A DNA stretch of 64,000 nt from contig NZ_LMGA01000001.1 in NCBI RefSeq assembly GCF_001427025.1, positions 234,238-298,237 on the forward strand, in the 5' to 3' direction. The stretch is from Mesorhizobium sp. Root554. Lineage in GTDB: Bacteria; Pseudomonadota; Alphaproteobacteria; Rhizobiales; Rhizobiaceae. Below the pieces are notes generated by a model. It had not been told where the DNA came from. It searched no databases and saw only the letters and a program-made list of their open reading frames with translations. Of this stretch, positions 1 through 7,121 are shown piece after piece; the first letter of the stretch is position 1; each line of letters opens with the position of its first letter. A program made the position numbers and the translations under genes.

Positions 1-411
1 CTCGCCATCGTCCGCCGCGTTACCGCGCTGGGCTCATTCCTCGACACCGAGGACGGCAGGAACCTGCTCGCCGGAACCAAGCGCGCCGCCAACATCCTCG
101 CCGCCGAGGAGAAGAAAGGTACGGCGGTCGCCGCTGCCGTCGATCCGTCGTTGTTCCGCGACAATGCCGAGAAAGTCCTGCTCGCCGCGGTGAATCAGGC
201 CGAGAGCGAAGCCGCGCAAGCGATTCGGAATGAAGACTTTTCCGCCGCCATGCTTGCCCTTAGCGCATTGCGTGAACCGGTTGATTCATTCTTTGAAGGC
301 GTGCTCGTAAACGACGAGGATGCGGCGGTGCGGGCCAACCGGCTGGCGCTGCTTTCGCGCATCCGCGCCGTCACCGGTCAGGTCGCCGACTTCTCCAGGA
401 TCGCCGGCTGA
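1..411 (+). CDS. glyS: Glycyl-tRNA synthetase beta subunit, C-terminal part (5' truncated by window)
   Basis: The frame is open from base 1 to the TGA at 409-411 and gives 136 residues. The end of the protein carries the [22 protein letters not shown] pattern typical of the C-terminal anticodon-binding region of bacterial GlyS. GlyS pairs with GlyQ to charge tRNA-Gly in the cytoplasm. The catalytic alpha subunit and most of beta must lie to the left of the window. The next gene is convergent and begins only five bases beyond the stop, so no room is left for a conventional terminator. Confidence 0.9.
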   Translation, partial: LAIVRRVTALGSFLDTEDGRNLLAGTKRAANILAAEEKKGTAVAAAVDPSLFRDNAEKVLLAAVNQAESEAAQAIRNEDFSAAMLALSALREPVDSFFEGVLVNDEDAAVRANRLALLSRIRAVTGQVADFSRIAG

Positions 412-415
412 GACA

Positions 416-913
416 TCAGCGCGTGGCCTCCACGGCTTCGCGCAGGTTCTTGGGCCCCTGCTCGCCATTCGGAGGCAGCGGCGTCTTGTCCTCTTGAGGC
501 GCGGTGGCCGGCGCCGAAGCCGAAGACATTGCCGCAGCCGGGTTCGACGACGATGCGCCGCCGACGATACCGGCGCGGATCACAAGCGGTCCGGCTCCCG
601 GCGGTCCGCCGCGTTTGTCCGGAATGGCCGCCACCTTCTCGTCGGTCACCTCCGGCGCGCCCATCACGACAACGGACCGGGTCTGGATATCGGGCGCGGT
701 CGCGGCGCGCGCTGGCGCGACCGAAATATCGGGTGCCGGTGCGGCTGGCGTTTGCCGGCCGGCCGGGGAGGGTGGCGGGCCTCCGATCGCGACAATCGAC
801 GGCGTCGCCTCGGCCCCCGGCCCCGGCGTCACGAATGAAGAAGCCTGCGCGCCAAAAATCGTTGGCGCGATCGTCGCGGCGAACGACAGCAGGACCGTTC
901 CTGTCCGGCGCAT
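416..913 (-). CDS. Small secreted Pro/Ala-rich hypothetical protein
   Basis: I do not recognise the family. The frame is open further upstream (to 1009), but the ATG at 913 is preceded by AGGGAG at a good distance and opens directly into a signal peptide (MRRTGTVLLSFAATIAP, cleavage probably after AQA), so I chose it: 165 residues. The mature protein is low in complexity, rich in Pro, Ala and Gly, with one more ordered part around VVVMGAPEVTDEKVAAIPDKRG. It is probably periplasmic or envelope-associated. It sits tail to tail with glyS and is transcribed away from sua5. No function can be inferred from composition. Confidence 0.6.
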   Translation of the reverse strand: MRRTGTVLLSFAATIAPTIFGAQASSFVTPGPGAEATPSIVAIGGPPPSPAGRQTPAAPAPDISVAPARAATAPDIQTRSVVVMGAPEVTDEKVAAIPDKRGGPPGAGPLVIRAGIVGGASSSNPAAAMSSASAPATAPQEDKTPLPPNGEQGPKNLREAVEATR

Positions 914-1066
914 GAGGCTGGCTCCCTTGTTGTCTTCCCACCATAGGCCGCATGGATTGATGCCGGCTTGCGGCAAAGCATAGGCTTTTAGTGATTGATA
1001 ATTTGCCACCGCGCCCTTGCCGCCGGGCCGTGGCCGTTATAGCCACCCGGCTGAAAGGACCAGACG

Positions 1067-2044
1067 ATGGCCGAGATCATTTCCGCTACGAGCGGGCGGG
1101 CGCTGCAACAGGCGGCGGCGTTGCTCGCGGCCGGCGAGGTCGTGGCGATCCCGACCGAGACGGTTTACGGGCTGGCCGGCGATGCCACCAATGGCGAGGC
1201 CGTGGCGCGCATCTTCGAGGCCAAGGGCCGTCCGCGCTTCAATCCGCTGATCGCCCATGTCGCGGACATGGAGATGGCGCACCGCATCGGCGTCTTCGAT
1301 CCCCTCTCGGAACGGCTGGCGGAAAAATTCTGGCCGGGACCGCTGACATTGGTTGTGCCGCTGCGGGCAGGCTCCGGCATTCATCCGCTGACCACCGCCG
1401 GTCTCGACACCATCGCGCTGCGGATGCCGAAGGGTTTTGGCGGCGAATTGATAGCGCACCTTGGCCGGCCGCTCGCCGCGCCGAGCGCCAATTCGTCCGG
1501 CAGGATCAGCGCCACGACCGCCGCGGCGGTCGCCGCCGATCTCGGGGCGAGAATCCCGCTTGTGGTCGATGGTGGCCAGACGCCGGTCGGTCTGGAATCC
1601 ACCATCGTCAAGGTCGAGGACGGGCGCCTGCGCCTGCTGCGGCCGGGCGGCATATCGGCTGAAGAACTGGAAGACGCCGCTGGGACAGAACTCGTGCGCG
1701 GCGCGCACGGCATCGAGGCGCCGGGCATGATGGCGTCGCACTATGCGCCGGGCGCAGCCGTCCGGCTGAACGTCGACGACGTGCATCCCGGCGAGGCGCT
1801 GCTCGCTTTCGGCCCCAGCCGCGCGGCGGGCTGGCAGAACGCTGTCGCGGTGAAAAACCTGTCCGAACAGGCCGATCTGCGCGAAGCCGCCACCAATCTC
1901 TTCGCCTTCCTGCAGGAACTGGACCGCAGCGGCGCGGCCACCATTGCCGTCGAACCGATCCCTCTCCAGGGCCTTGGCGAGGCGATCAACGACCGGCTGG
2001 CGCGGGCGGCGGCCCCGCGTGACAACACGGTCAAGGAGGCCTAG
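1067..2044 (+). CDS. sua5: L-threonylcarbamoyladenylate synthase, Sua5 type
   Basis: This enzyme makes threonylcarbamoyl-AMP from threonine, bicarbonate and ATP, the first step of the t6A37 tRNA modification in the cytoplasm. The 325-residue protein has the YrdC fold with PTETVYGL at residues 29-36 and KGRPRFNPL at 53-61. After about residue 200 there is a second Sua5 domain (GMMASHYAPG region), so it is the long Sua5 form and not the short TsaC. The stop is nine bases before the next ATG, so it is probably co-transcribed with the FAD-linked oxidase. That is a common neighbourhood in rhizobia but has no obvious functional logic. Confidence 0.93.
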   Translation: MAEIISATSGRALQQAAALLAAGEVVAIPTETVYGLAGDATNGEAVARIFEAKGRPRFNPLIAHVADMEMAHRIGVFDPLSERLAEKFWPGPLTLVVPLRAGSGIHPLTTAGLDTIALRMPKGFGGELIAHLGRPLAAPSANSSGRISATTAAAVAADLGARIPLVVDGGQTPVGLESTIVKVEDGRLRLLRPGGISAEELEDAAGTELVRGAHGIEAPGMMASHYAPGAAVRLNVDDVHPGEALLAFGPSRAAGWQNAVAVKNLSEQADLREAATNLFAFLQELDRSGAATIAVEPIPLQGLGEAINDRLARAAAPRDNTVKEA

Positions 2045-2053
2045 TTTTTCGTC

Positions 2054-3484
2054 ATGGATGAAATGACCTCACCGCTGTCACCCGAGTTGGCCCGGCGGTT
2101 CGCCGCCATCGTCGGCGACAAATACGCGCTTCACGACCAGGGCGACATCGAGCCCTACATCACCGAGCGGCGCGGCCTCTGGCACGGCCGGACCTCGCTG
2201 GTGCTGCGTCCCGGCAGCGTCGAGGAAGTGAGCCGCATCATGCGGCTGGCGACGGAAACCGGCACGCCCGTCGTGCCGCAGAGCGGCAATACCGGCCTTG
2301 TCGGCGGCCAGACGCCGGACGCTTCCGGCCGCGAGATCGTGCTGTCGCTGTCGCGGCTGAACCGCATCCGCGAAATCGACGTGCTGTCGAACACCGTCAC
2401 GGCGGAAGCTGGCGTGATCCTGCAATCGCTGCACGACGCCGTCGATGCTGTCGACCGGCTTTTCCCGCTGTCGCTGGCCTCGCAGGGCTCGTGCCAGATC
2501 GGGGGCAATCTGTCGTCCAATGCCGGCGGCACCGCCGTGTTGTCTTACGGCAATGCGCGCGAACTCTGCCTCGGCGTCGAGGTCGTGCTGCCGACCGGCG
2601 AGGTGTTCGACGACCTGCGCAAGCTGAAGAAGGACAATACCGGCTACGATTTGAAGAACCTGTTCGTCGGCGCGGAAGGCACGCTCGGCGTCATCACCGC
2701 CGCCGTGCTGAAGCTTTTCCCCAAGCCGAAGGGCCATGAAGTGGCCTTTGTCGGGCTGGAATCGCCGGAGGCCGCGCTCGCCCTGTTCGGTCTCGCGACC
2801 GACCGCGCCGGCGCGGCGCTGACCGCTTTCGAGCTGATCGGCAAGCGGCCCTACGATTTCACCATGGCGCACGGCAAGGGCATCGCGCGGCCCCTGTCGG
2901 GCGATTGGCCCTGGTATGCGCTGGTGCAGATTTCCTCCGGCCGCTCGGCCGAGGATGCGCGTGCTTTGATCGAGGACATCCTGTCCGCCGGCCTGGAAGC
3001 CGGGCATGTGGGGGATGCCGTGATCGCTGCCAGCCTGGCGCAGGCAGCGGCGTTCTGGAACTTTCGCGAAATGCTGTCGGATTCGCAGAAGCCGGAGGGC
3101 GCGTCCATCAAGCACGACATCTCGCTGCCGGTCGCTTCCATTCCCGCCTTCATCGCGGAAGCGGAAAAGGCGGTTCAGTCGGTCAGCAAGGGCGCGCGCG
3201 TCGTCTGCTTCGGTCATATGGGCGACGGCAATCTCCACTATAACGTCTCGCGCCCGGCGGACGGCGACGACGCGGCTTTCCTCGATCTCTACCGACCGAT
3301 GAACAAGGCCGTGCATGACGTGGTGCGGGCGATGAACGGCTCGATCTCGGCCGAGCACGGCATCGGCCAGTTGAAGCGTGACGAACTGCTGGCCACCGCG
3401 CCGCCGGTCGGCCTCGATCTGATGCGCCGCGTCAAGGCGGCGTTCGACCCCGCCGGCATCATGAATCCGGGTAAGGTTATCTGA
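2054..3484 (+). CDS. FAD-binding oxidoreductase of the D-lactate/D-2-hydroxyacid dehydrogenase type
   Basis: The 476-residue protein has an N-terminal FAD-binding type 4 (PCMH) domain with PQSGNTGLVGGQTP at about 75-88 and SQGSCQIGGNLSSNAGG further on. The C-terminal FAD-linked oxidase domain carries FGHMGDGNLHYN and AEHGIGQLKRDEL. These are hallmarks of the family that includes GlcD, D-lactate dehydrogenase (cytochrome) and D-2-hydroxyglutarate dehydrogenase. The exact 2-hydroxyacid is not readable from sequence. No iron-sulfur partner (GlcF type) is adjacent, which favours the single-subunit D-2-hydroxyglutarate or D-lactate type. A second in-frame ATG lies at 2063. It is likely translated from the sua5 transcript. 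Confidence 0.88.
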   Translation: MDEMTSPLSPELARRFAAIVGDKYALHDQGDIEPYITERRGLWHGRTSLVLRPGSVEEVSRIMRLATETGTPVVPQSGNTGLVGGQTPDASGREIVLSLSRLNRIREIDVLSNTVTAEAGVILQSLHDAVDAVDRLFPLSLASQGSCQIGGNLSSNAGGTAVLSYGNARELCLGVEVVLPTGEVFDDLRKLKKDNTGYDLKNLFVGAEGTLGVITAAVLKLFPKPKGHEVAFVGLESPEAALALFGLATDRAGAALTAFELIGKRPYDFTMAHGKGIARPLSGDWPWYALVQISSGRSAEDARALIEDILSAGLEAGHVGDAVIAASLAQAAAFWNFREMLSDSQKPEGASIKHDISLPVASIPAFIAEAEKAVQSVSKGARVVCFGHMGDGNLHYNVSRPADGDDAAFLDLYRPMNKAVHDVVRAMNGSISAEHGIGQLKRDELLATAPPVGLDLMRRVKAAFDPAGIMNPGKVI

Positions 3485-3574
3485 ACCTTCACCGGTGGGA
3501 TTCCGATAACCATCTGCCGGAATCAGCAAAATTTAACTGACTTTCTTAAGCGCGGCGGTAAGGAGCCGGCGCTA

Positions 3575-3647
3575 CCTTCCTGTTCAAGAGGCCGGGAAAA
3601 CCGGTCCGGAGAGACCGGAACACCGGCTCTCAGGAGAAACAGGAAGG
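3575..3647 (+). promoter_or_regulatory. Nested hairpin leader covering the ribosome binding site of the DUF6101-like gene
   Basis: Three nested stems are visible. The outer stem pairs CCTTCCTGTT (3575-3584) with AACAGGAAGG (3638-3647), a perfect 10 bp match. A middle stem pairs AGAGGCCGG (3587-3595) with CCGGCTCT (3623-3630) with one bulge. An inner stem pairs CCGGTC (3601-3606) with GACCGG (3613-3618). The right outer arm contains AGGAAGG, the best Shine-Dalgarno for the ATG at 3654, so the fold would hide it. AGGAG at 3632-3636 is an alternative. The structure is seen directly; a regulatory role is inferred. I do not recognise it as a known RNA family. Confidence 0.55.
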
Positions 3648-3653
3648 CAATTT

Positions 3654-4226
3654 ATGAGCACCGGACTGAAGCCAGTCTGGGCGGGACGCAACATGCGCCT
3701 CGACCCATTCCGCCTGCCGCAAGTAGTAAGCTATGCGACCCGCGACGACTTCGGCGATGTGACTTTCACCATCGACCATCGCGGCGCGACGGTTAAGCGC
3801 CTGCTGGAGATGAGCGGCTTGCCGGCGGTGATCGCCTTGCCGGCCTGCGCCTTCCGCGGCGTGGCGGCCCGGGCGATGGAAGATCCGTATGGCAGTGTCA
3901 CGGTGACGCTGGAGCTTCTCCACAACGATCCCATGCTTTCGGTGCCGCTGCTGGTGGCCGACGATCTCAACGACGTCGCCGCCGACTGGCGCGCCTGGGC
4001 CGATGCCTATCGCCTGCCCATGTTGCTGATCGAGGCCGACGGCGTCGCCCGCACACTGGAAGAGTCGCTGGGCGCGGCGATCAAGGCGCTGCCGCCGCAG
4101 GAGCGCCGCAAGGGCCGCATCTCGACCACGCGCCGCCCGCGCTTTCTTGCCCGCCGCCGCACCGGCGACCTCGGACTGCGCCTCGTCGTCGACGGCGAGG
4201 AGATCATCTCGCGCGAAGTGGAATAA
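3654..4226 (+). CDS. DUF6101-like conserved rhizobial protein
   Basis: The 190-residue protein resembles a group of uncharacterised alphaproteobacterial proteins annotated as DUF6101. I am recalling that name from similarity and cannot check it here. There is no signal peptide or membrane segment, so it is probably cytoplasmic. The N-terminal half contains a beta-rich segment (VTFTIDHRGATVKRLLEMSG). The last 60 residues are rich in arginine (RRKGRISTTRRPRFLARRR), which would allow nucleic-acid or membrane contact. It stands alone behind a strongly folded leader and is followed by a MITE-like repeat and convergent ubiA. No function is known to me. Confidence 0.75.
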   Translation: MSTGLKPVWAGRNMRLDPFRLPQVVSYATRDDFGDVTFTIDHRGATVKRLLEMSGLPAVIALPACAFRGVAARAMEDPYGSVTVTLELLHNDPMLSVPLLVADDLNDVAADWRAWADAYRLPMLLIEADGVARTLEESLGAAIKALPPQERRKGRISTTRRPRFLARRRTGDLGLRLVVDGEEIISREVE

Positions 4227-4231
4227 CCTGC

Positions 4232-4392
4232 ACCCTCCCCCTTGTGGGGAGGGTCGCGGAGAAAGCCGGGCTTGCGAGGTTTTTGACGCGGGGTGGGGGT
4301 GATCCGACGGCACTCTGTTGAGCACCCCTACCCCGTCTCTCAATCTTCGCTTTGCTTCGATTGCTCGCCGACCCTCCCCACAGGGGGAGGGT
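4232..4392. repeat. MITE/RIME-like palindromic intergenic element
   Basis: A 161 bp element with near-perfect terminal inverted repeats: 4232-4256 and 4369-4392 differ only by one extra T. Each arm is itself palindromic (CCCTCCCC, short loop, GGGGAGGG). It lies between the convergent DUF6101-like and ubiA genes, and both reading frames end just outside it. Short CCCTCCCC-type palindromic elements of this kind are common between genes in Rhizobiales. No coding frame or target-site duplication is evident. Its arms could act as bidirectional transcription stops for the two converging genes. Confidence 0.75.
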
Positions 4393-4405
4393 AAAAGGGT
4401 GCCGC

Positions 4406-5389
4406 TCACAACAGTGGCTTCACCGCGACCCATACCGCGCCGCCGATCAATCCGGCAAAGATCAGCCAGCCGACCTGATTGTTCGACTTGAACAGCCTCA
4501 GGCACTGGTCCGGATCGTCGATATCGAGCATCATGATCTGCCGCGCCATATGCGCGCCGGCCGCGATCAGGCCGGCCAGCGCCACGACCGGGACCTGCGC
4601 GGCGGCGAAGGCGACCGCGAAGCACATCAGCGCACCCGCATAAAGCCCCGCCAGCCAAGGCCTGGTATTTTCGCCGAAAAGCCGCGCCGTCGAGCGGACG
4701 CCGACGATGGCGTCGTCTTCCTTGTCCTGATGGGCATAGATCGTGTCGTAGCCGATCACCCACAGGATCGAGCCAATATAGAGCAGCGTTGCCGGGCCAT
4801 CGAGGTCGGCGAACTCGCCCGCCCATCCCATCAGCGCGCCCCAGGAAAACGCAAACCCCAGAACGAGTTGCGGCCAGTTGGTGATTCGCTTCATGAATGG
4901 ATAGATGGCGACCACCCCGAGCGAGCAGATACCGAGGCCGATGGCGAAGCTGTTGAACTGCAGCAGGACCGCAAGCCCGATAAATGCCTGGATCAGCAGA
5001 AACACCCAGGCCTGCCGCCGGCTGACCTGCCCGGAAGGCAGGGGACGCGAACGGGTGCGCTCGACCTTGGCGTCGATCTCCTCGTCGACCAGGTCGTTAT
5101 AGGTGCAGCCGGCGCCCCGCATGGCGACCGCGCCGAGCAGGAAAAGCACCAGCGTCGATAGCTGCGGCAGCAGCGAAAGCAGCGGATCGTCCGGGCGGGC
5201 ATAGGCGCTGGCGGCCATCGCCGCCGACCACCAGCAGGGCCACAGAAGAAGCTGCCAGCCGATCGGTCGGTCCCAGCGGGCGAGCTGCGCATAGGGCCAC
5301 AGCCAGCGCGGCAGCACCCGGTAGACCCAATGTCCGCTGGGCGCATCCGACACCCGGCCCTGCGAAGCCTTCGACTGGATTGTTTCCAT
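4406..5389 (-). CDS. ubiA: 4-hydroxybenzoate octaprenyltransferase
   Basis: UbiA attaches the polyprenyl tail to 4-hydroxybenzoate in the inner membrane during ubiquinone synthesis. The 327-residue protein has the two aspartate-rich motifs of the family: NDLVDEEID at 98-106, followed by RTRSRPLPSG, and DTIYAHQDKEDD at about 215-226. About eight or nine hydrophobic helices are visible. The open frame continues upstream to 5893, but the ATG at 5389 gives the normal family length and N-terminus, and the upstream part lies opposite purD. It is divergent from purD. Quinone made here serves the oxidase encoded at 28.8-34.1 kb. Confidence 0.95.
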   Translation of the reverse strand: METIQSKASQGRVSDAPSGHWVYRVLPRWLWPYAQLARWDRPIGWQLLLWPCWWSAAMAASAYARPDDPLLSLLPQLSTLVLFLLGAVAMRGAGCTYNDLVDEEIDAKVERTRSRPLPSGQVSRRQAWVFLLIQAFIGLAVLLQFNSFAIGLGICSLGVVAIYPFMKRITNWPQLVLGFAFSWGALMGWAGEFADLDGPATLLYIGSILWVIGYDTIYAHQDKEDDAIVGVRSTARLFGENTRPWLAGLYAGALMCFAVAFAAAQVPVVALAGLIAAGAHMARQIMMLDIDDPDQCLRLFKSNNQVGWLIFAGLIGGAVWVAVKPLL

Positions 5390-5549
5390 GGAACGGAAGT
5401 GGCAGGCGCTCCGCGTGGCGTCAAGCCGACACGTTGGCGCGGCGACCAGCCGGGCCGATGTGGGCTGCCGTACGTCATCCTGCCTTGACCTCCCGTCCCA
5501 TCGCCAATAGCGGAGAGGCCGCGAGACACGGATTGGTGAGGATTCGCAA

Positions 5550-6839
5550 ATGAAGGTTCTTCTGCTCGGTTCCGGCGGCCGCGAACACGCTTTGGCCTGG
5601 AAGCTGTCGGCCTCGCCGATGCTGACGACGCTATATGCCGCGCCTGGCAATCCCGGCATCGCCAAATGCGCCCATCTGGTCCCGCTCAATATCGACGACC
5701 ACGAAGCGGTGATGGCTTTCTGCACGGAACGGAAGATCGATCTGGTCGTCGTCGGCCCCGAGGGTCCGCTGGTCGCCGGCCTTGCCGATGCGCTGCGCGC
5801 CGCCGGCATCCGCGTTTTCGGGCCGTCGAAAGCCGCCGCCCAGCTTGAAGGGTCCAAGGGTTTCACCAAGGATTTCTGCGCGCAATACGGCATACCGACC
5901 GGAGCCTATGGACGCTTCGGCAATCTGGAGGAGGCCAGGGCCTATCTGGCCAGGACAGGCGCGCCAATCGTCGTCAAGGCGGACGGTCTCGCCGCCGGCA
6001 AGGGCGTCACCGTGGCGATGACGGTGGCCGAGGCGACCAAAGCGCTCGAGGCCTGCTTCGACGGCTCGTTCGGCGCGGCCGGCGCCGAGGTGGTGATCGA
6101 GGAGTTCCTGACCGGCGAGGAGGCCAGCTTCTTCTGCCTGTGCGACGGCGTTACCGCGCTGCCTTTCGGCACCGCCCAGGACCACAAGCGCGTCGGCGAT
6201 GGCGACACTGGGCCTAACACCGGCGGCATGGGCGCCTATTCTCCGGCCCCGGTGATGACGCCGGAGATGATCGACCGCACCATGCGCGAGATCGTCGAGC
6301 CGACCATGCGTGGCATGGCGGAGCGGGGTATGCCCTTTTCCGGCGTGTTGTTCGTCGGGCTGATGATCGGCGATGCCGGCACCAAACTTATCGAATACAA
6401 TGTCCGCTTCGGGGATCCCGAGTGCCAGGTGCTGATGATGCGGCTGAAGGACGATCTGCTTGTGCTGCTCAACGCGGCTGCCGACGGCCAGCTTGCGCAT
6501 GTCTCCACCCGCTGGTCTGACGAGGCGGCGCTGACGGTGGTGATGGCCGCGCGCGGCTATCCGGGCACGCCGGAAAAAGGCTCCGTCATCCGTGGTCTGG
6601 ACGAAGCCGCCGCCGACGGAGCGCAAATCTTCCAGGCCGGCACCGCCGTCAATGGTGGTGCGCTCGTTGCCAATGGCGGAAGGGTGCTGAATGTGACGGC
6701 GACCGGCGTCACGGTCAGGGAGGCGCAGGCGAAAGCCTATGCCGCCGTCGACCGCATCGTCTGGCCGGACGGATTCTGCCGCCGCGATATCGGCTGGCGG
6801 GCGGTGGAACGGGAAGCCGGCACAGCGAAGAGCGGTTGA
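5550..6839 (+). CDS. purD: Phosphoribosylamine--glycine ligase (GARS)
   Basis: PurD joins glycine to 5-phosphoribosylamine with ATP in the second step of purine synthesis. The 429-residue length is normal. The N-terminus [19 protein letters not shown] is diagnostic, and the ATP-grasp core is present ([51 protein letters not shown]). A possible promoter lies upstream at 5485-5513 (TTGACC, spacer, TAGCGG), but its -10 box is weak. The gene is divergent from ubiA and stands alone, with about 280 bases before the next annotated gene. Confidence 0.96.
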   Translation: MKVLLLGSGGREHALAWKLSASPMLTTLYAAPGNPGIAKCAHLVPLNIDDHEAVMAFCTERKIDLVVVGPEGPLVAGLADALRAAGIRVFGPSKAAAQLEGSKGFTKDFCAQYGIPTGAYGRFGNLEEARAYLARTGAPIVVKADGLAAGKGVTVAMTVAEATKALEACFDGSFGAAGAEVVIEEFLTGEEASFFCLCDGVTALPFGTAQDHKRVGDGDTGPNTGGMGAYSPAPVMTPEMIDRTMREIVEPTMRGMAERGMPFSGVLFVGLMIGDAGTKLIEYNVRFGDPECQVLMMRLKDDLLVLLNAAADGQLAHVSTRWSDEAALTVVMAARGYPGTPEKGSVIRGLDEAAADGAQIFQAGTAVNGGALVANGGRVLNVTATGVTVREAQAKAYAAVDRIVWPDGFCRRDIGWRAVEREAGTAKSG

Positions 6840-6904
6840 GCGCGTCGCGTCTCGCTGGATTCATTGTACCATCTGTACCCCCACCCAATTGAGTGAGGGC
6901 AATC

Positions 6905-7018
6905 ATGAAATTCAACGAGTGTGCGTCGAGTTTTGCAAATGGGCGGCCAGTTGCTGCTCATGCGGCTCGGTGCCGCCGCGCAATCCGCAAAAGGCACGAT
7001 CTCGCAAAATCCGCGTGA
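6905..7018 (+). CDS. Candidate small ORF, 37 residues
   Basis: An ATG at 6905 preceded by GAGGGCAATC, an excellent Shine-Dalgarno at ideal spacing, opens a 37-codon frame ending in TGA at 7016-7018. The product is basic and cysteine-containing (MKFNECASSFANGRPVAAHA, then an Arg/Lys-rich tail). It would be the only gene in the 282-base gap between purD and the acyl-CoA dehydrogenase. There is no homology I recognise, and its codon choice is not decisive at this length. It could be a leader peptide for the operon that follows, or chance. Confidence 0.25.
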   Translation: MKFNECASSFANGRPVAAHAARCRRAIRKRHDLAKSA

Positions 7019-7023
7019 CAAGC

Positions 7024-7040
7024 TTTGACGTTTACGTAAA
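7024..7040 (+). promoter_or_regulatory. Candidate LiuR/MerR-type operator (TTTGACGTTTACGTAAA)
   Basis: The site contains a perfect 10 bp palindrome TTTACGTAAA (7031-7040) preceded by TTGACG, which could serve as a -35 box at 7025-7030. Motifs of the TTGACGTTTACG type are known for LiuR, a MerR-family regulator of branched-chain amino acid and fatty acid degradation in Proteobacteria. It lies 82 bases before an acyl-CoA dehydrogenase/enoyl-CoA hydratase pair, the expected kind of target. The palindrome is seen; the regulator is inferred. No convincing -10 box could be fixed. Confidence 0.4.
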
Positions 7041-7121
7041 AAGAAGACGCAGTAGATTGCAAGTGACGTAGCCGGTGCGCCCTGCATGGTGTCGCGACGG
7101 CCATCCGGGGAGGACAACGGC

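Noticed and set aside
2078-3529. Open minus-strand frame of 483 codons opposite the FAD-linked oxidase
   Set aside because: The plus strand encodes a complete flavoenzyme with clear motifs; the minus frame is low-complexity.
3530-3550. TTAA...TTAA pair upstream of the DUF6101-like gene as a CtrA site
   Set aside because: The spacing is nine bases, not the seven required.
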